Position numbers and translations under genes: made by a program
Shown: positions 8,675 to 11,486 of the stretch, in pieces
How the letters are laid out: every line of letters begins with the position of its first letter
Position numbering within the stretch: the first letter of the stretch is position 1
Notes under the pieces: generated by a model
Told to the model about the DNA's origin: nothing
Databases searched by the model: none
Seen by the model: only the letters and a program-made list of their open reading frames with translations
NCBI GenBank assembly: GCA_002470645.1
Contig: DKNE01000005.1
Span: forward strand, 1-11,486
DNA length: 11,486 bases
From: Patescibacteria group bacterium UBA7396
GTDB lineage: Bacteria > Patescibacteriota > Gracilibacteria > BD1-5 > UBA6164
Reading direction: 5' to 3'

Positions 8675-8703
8675 AGTATACCATAAAATATGTAAGAATG
8701 CAA
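8675..8703 (-). promoter_or_regulatory. Promoter of the 542-aa membrane protein gene
   Basis: Minus strand: TTGCAT (8703-8698), a 17-base spacer and TATACT (8680-8675). The predicted start is near 8668, giving a leader of ~23 nt. Confidence 0.7.
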
Positions 8704-8712
8704 AACATAAAT

Positions 8713-8740
8713 TTGACAGATTTTAAAAATTAATTATAAA
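8713..8740 (+). promoter_or_regulatory. Promoter of the AAA+ ATPase gene
   Basis: A perfect TTGACA -35 (8713-8718), a 16-base spacer and TATAAA (8735-8740), with the predicted start near 8747 and a leader of ~21 nt. Its -35 is only 9 bases from the -35 of the divergent promoter. Confidence 0.75.
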
Positions 8741-8767
8741 TAAATCTTATTTTTTATAAAAATTATT

Positions 8768-10591
8768 ATGGTGAGCTTAAGTAGATTTTCGCAAATAAAA
8801 GAACTCCAATCTCAATATGATAGATGATATATTGAAAATGCTGTTCTTGATCTAAATATTGAAACAGTAGAAAAAAATTCACATATTTTACAAGCTTTAG
8901 AAAGATATGTAAGTGATTTTATAACAAGTGATGATTTTTCTCTTGATTATATCCACTCATTACTTACTAAATTAAAAGTGTATAAATGATTAGGATTTCA
9001 AACAGAAACAGGATTAGCGAAAATGTTGTTTAATCTTATTTTTAACACTGTTTTATTGCCAAATTATCTTACCCATTCAAGTGCTGAGAAAAACTACAAA
9101 GAGCTCAAAGAAATTATTGATAATTATCTGAGAGTTTTTGATCAACAAATAGAGCAAATTAATATAAAAAATTATGCCCTAGAGATTTGATATCCTTATG
9201 AAATTGTAAAAGAAATAAAAAGAAATAATGATGTAGGTGAAAATATACTTAATTTTAGACTTTTTCATATATGAGAATGATTTTGAAACAATGTATTTGA
9301 ACTTGATGATGATACTGAAAAATATACTTTTAGAATTCCTATAGATCTTGCTTCAAAAGCAAATAAAACAAAAAGAAAATTAAATAAAGAGAAATTAAGA
9401 AAATTTATTGAAGAAAAAACAGATGAAATAACAACTCTAAAAAAACTTCCTGCTTTTATAATAGATTTTAAAGAAGAATACGATACAGACACAATTTATT
9501 GAAATGACGACAAAATACCCTATTTTACCATTTCTATAACAAAAGATACCGATGATATTTATAATACAAATGAAGTAATTACATTTTTAAAAACTTTATT
9601 AGAAATAAATAATTTCTTAATCAATGAAATAGCAACCGAGTTTTGAATAAAAATTCCAAAACAAATTTATCTATTTTCAAGCTGAGAAAGTCTAGTAGTA
9701 TCAAGATCAGCTCAAAGCAAAACAGAATCAAAATTTGAACAACTCAAAGTAAAAGATGAACAAAAAGCATCATTAAAAGATGTTTGATGACAAGAAGAAG
9801 CTAAAAAACAAATCGAAACAATTATAAAAATGTTAAAATATGAGCATATTACAGAGTCATGGTGAGCTAAACATACAAAAGGAATCATTTTCGAGTGACC
9901 TACATGAACTGGAAAAACTCTTTTAGCAAAAGTAATTGCTCATGAAATAAATGCTGAAGTTTATAATATCAAACTAACCGATATACAATCAAGTGCACTC
10001 ATAAATGAATGACCCAATAATATAAAAGAACTATTTAGTTTTTTAAGAAAAAGAAGCGCTGAAATTAATAAAAAAATTATTGTGATTTTAGACGAACTTG
10101 ATGCACTTTTTAAGAAAAGAAATGGAAGTATAAATAGTAGTTGAGAAGATACAAAAATAGTAAATACTTTTTTATCTGAAATGAATTGATTTGAGGATTT
10201 AGAAGATGTTATATTTGTTGGAACCACTAATTTGATAGAGACTATAGATGAAGCGGTTATTCGTTCTGGAAGAATGTCAACTAAAATAAAAGTTGGTCTT
10301 CCTGATTCAAAAGCTTTAAAACAAATTTATGAAATTCATATATGAAAACTTCCTCAAAAAGCAAAAAATGCTTTTTGAAATATAGAAATTGATATATTAG
10401 TAAAAAAATCAGATGGTTTATCTGGTGCTGATATACAAGAAATAATTAATAGAATTATTATAAAAAAAGCTCTCCAAGAAATCGAAACTAAAGAGATTGC
10501 TGATATTACTCAAGAAGAATGCTTTGAAATTATAAACCAAGTAAGAGGTGCTTGAGAAAAAAAATCTATATGATTTATAAGTAATGTTTAA
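8768..10591 (+). CDS. AAA+ ATPase, FtsH/CDC48-like ATPase module without a protease domain
   Basis: 607 aa with about 21 TGA glycines. Residues 1-~330 are a charged, mostly helical N-terminal region with no recognised domain and no membrane segment. The AAA+ module starts near 345 with LKDVGGQEEAKKQIE, a sequence characteristic of FtsH, proteasomal and CDC48-type ATPases. Walker A is GPTGTGKT at 377-384, where Gly377 and Gly380 are TGA. Walker B is VILDELDAL with Asp442 and Glu443; sensor 1 is VGTTN; the second region of homology contains IRSGRM (arginine-finger area). The C-terminal small domain has SDGLSGADIQEIINR (sensor 2 area). The HExxH zinc-protease motif of FtsH is absent and the protein ends soon after the AAA small domain. 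It probably acts as a hexameric unfoldase or remodeller on an unknown substrate, possibly recognised by its N-terminal region. It is divergent from a membrane protein and lies upstream of clpP, which has its own promoter. Confidence 0.88.
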
Positions 10592-10633
10592 AAAAATAAA
10601 AACTACAAAAATTTGTAGTTTTTATTTTTTTAA
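10588..10633 (+). terminator. Rho-independent terminator of the AAA+ ATPase gene
   Basis: 21-bp perfect stem (10588-10608 with 10613-10633) around an AAAT loop, with core CTAC/GTAG and long flanking A and T runs. The TAA stop (10589-10591) is within the ascending arm. Confidence 0.87.
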
Positions 10634-10639
10634 TATAAT
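10612..10639 (+). promoter_or_regulatory. Promoter of clpP, overlapping the preceding terminator
   Basis: A perfect TATAAT at 10634-10639 directly follows the terminator. The best -35 (TTTGTA at 10612-10617, spacer 16, or TTGTAG at 10613-10618, spacer 15) lies in the descending arm of the terminator. The predicted start is near 10646, with a leader of ~26 nt. Confidence 0.5.
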
Positions 10640-10671
10640 TGAGACATATTTTAATTTTTAAAGATTTTTCT

Positions 10672-11319
10672 ATGGCATCTATGATTTCAAAAAAGAAATG
10701 AAAATGAATTATTTCTCAAAGTAAAACAATAATTAGTAATACCCTTATTCCAACAGTAATTGATAAAGTTCCTGGGGGAGAAAGAGCTTATGATATTTAC
10801 TCAAGACTTTTAGAAGATAGAATTATATTTCTTGGAGATGCTATTGATTCTCATCTAGCAAATACTGTTATAGCTCAATTACTTTTTTTAGAAAAACAAG
10901 ATCCTAAAGCTCCTATTACTATTTATGTAAATTCTCCAGGATGACATGTAACAGCTGGATTAGCAATTTACGATGTGATGCAATATGTGCAATGTGATAT
11001 TATCACAGTTTGTGTATGACTTGCTGCTTCTATGTGAAGTATTATTCTTGCTGGATGAACAAAAGGAAAAAGATATTCTCTTCCAAATAGTGAAATTATG
11101 ATTCATCAACCTCTTTGATGAGCTGAAGGACAAGCTACTGATATAAAACTTGCTGCAGAACATATTATAAAAACTGGTGAAAGACTTTATGGAATTCTCT
11201 CTTATCATACAGGAAAAGATATAAAAACAATAGAAAAAGATTGTGATAGAGATAATTTTATGACTCCAGAAGAAGCTTTAAAATACGGGCTAATTGATAA
11301 GATAATTAAAAACAAATAA
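10672..11319 (+). CDS. clpP: ATP-dependent Clp protease proteolytic subunit ClpP
   Basis: 215 aa, the usual ClpP size, with eight TGA glycines. The serine-protease triad is complete: Ser120 in GLAASMGS, His145 in MIHQPLGG and Asp194 in DRDNFMTPEEA. The oxyanion-loop motif SPGGHVTAGLAIYD (88-101) is present, as are IFLGDAID and the C-terminal EALKYGLIDKII. ClpP forms a two-ring tetradecamer that degrades proteins fed in by ClpX, ClpA or ClpC unfoldases in the cytoplasm. No Clp unfoldase gene is in the window, and the AAA+ gene just upstream is not of the ClpX type and lacks a visible IGF/LGF-type ClpP-docking loop. About 20 residues precede the conserved region (LIPTVI), as in the propeptide of other ClpPs. 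ATG at 10672 fits the promoter; ATG at 10681 is an alternative start. Confidence 0.97.
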
Positions 11320-11345
11320 AAAATCGTGAAATTTCACGATTTTTT
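11318..11345 (+). terminator. Rho-independent terminator of clpP
   Basis: 12-bp perfect stem (11318-11329 with 11334-11345), loop AATT, core TCGTGA/TCACGA, with six A before and six T after. The stem begins inside the clpP stop codon. Confidence 0.87.
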
Positions 11346-11373
11346 CTTGCTAATTCTAAAAAAAATGTTAAAC

Positions 11374-11379
11374 TATAAG
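11374..11379 (+). promoter_or_regulatory. Possible -10 element of the prepilin-like gene
   Basis: TATAAG, with a predicted start near 11386 and a leader of ~22 nt, the same distance as at other genes here. No good -35 is found at 16-18 bases. Confidence 0.4.
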
Positions 11380-11407
11380 GTGTGAAATATCAATTAAAAA
11401 AGCTAGT

Positions 11408-11486
11408 ATGAAAAGACACCAAAAACACGAGAATAAAAAGCAAGCCTTTACGTTAGTTGAATTGATAATAGTGATAGTAATATTAT
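11408..11486 (+). CDS. Type IV prepilin-like protein, N-terminal part (3' end outside window)
   Basis: The 26 visible codons hold a class III (type IV pilin) signal: a charged 13-residue leader rich in Lys, Arg and His ending in KKQA, then FTLVELIIVIVIL. This has Phe at +1, the conserved Glu at +5 and the start of the long hydrophobic helix that anchors the subunit in the membrane and packs the pilus core. Prepilin peptidase would cut between Ala and Phe; the more usual -1 residue is Gly. Which pilin or pseudopilin this is cannot be told without the rest. It follows the clpP terminator and probably starts a separate transcript. Confidence 0.9.
   Translation, partial: MKRHQKHENKKQAFTLVELIIVIVIL

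Noticed and set aside
8768..10591. FtsH metalloprotease
   Set aside because: The AAA+ module is similar, but there is no HExxH motif, no N-terminal membrane segment, and the protein ends shortly after the AAA small domain.
1..11486. Many apparent pseudogenes broken by TGA
   Set aside because: The breaks fall on conserved glycines in otherwise intact families, so they are recoded codons and not mutations.
1..11486. Mycoplasma-type code with TGA as tryptophan
   Set aside because: Trp in the P-loops, ClpP active-site loops and the DnaJ Gly/Phe region would be incompatible with these families, and TGG is used where Trp is expected.

Overview
The window comes from a very AT-rich bacterium that reads UGA as glycine (genetic code 25), as known for Candidatus Gracilibacteria and Absconditabacteria (SR1). 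The evidence is internal. Nearly every long reading frame is broken by TGA under the standard code, and those TGAs fall on invariant glycines: in the Walker A motifs of three ATPases, the FtsE signature motif, and the ClpP active-site loops. All eleven complete or 3'-complete genes stop at TAA. Which of the two lineages this is cannot be decided from the sequence.

Layout: 3-530 (+) is the C-terminal part of a surface or secreted protein. 612-1352 (+) is a nucleosidase-like protein, convergent with 1375-1671 (-), a short HPF-type ribosome hibernation factor. Upstream of the latter on the same strand is 1764-2456 (-), a short DnaJ co-chaperone. 2521-2994 (+) is a small exported protein of unknown function, divergent from dnaJ and convergent with ftsE (3027-3707, -). 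3782-4414 (-), unknown, and 4433-6832 (-), a large membrane-anchored ATPase of the TraD/VirD4-like type IV secretion class, form a likely operon. 7017-8645 (-) is a predicted membrane protein of unknown function. It is divergent from 8768-10591 (+), an AAA+ ATPase resembling the FtsH/CDC48 ATPase module but without a protease domain. 10672-11319 (+) is ClpP, and 11408-11486 (+) is the start of a type IV prepilin-like protein.

Several genes concern protein quality control or stress (DnaJ, HPF, ClpP, AAA+ ATPase) and several the cell envelope (FtsE, surface protein, pilin-like protein, secretion-type ATPase). No single pathway ties them all together. The best candidates for something undescribed are the divergent pair 7017-8645 / 8768-10591, whose sigma70-type promoters stand back to back, and the two-gene secretion-ATPase operon.

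Regulation is compact. Convincing -35/-10 promoters mostly predict leaders of about 20-26 nt, and no Shine-Dalgarno motif is seen before the starts. Rho-independent terminators are perfect A-tract/T-tract hairpins that often contain the stop codon. The largest gene-free stretch is 184 bases (6833-7016), holding a terminator, a promoter and a long leader. No tRNA, rRNA, CRISPR array, insertion sequence or long repeat was recognised.
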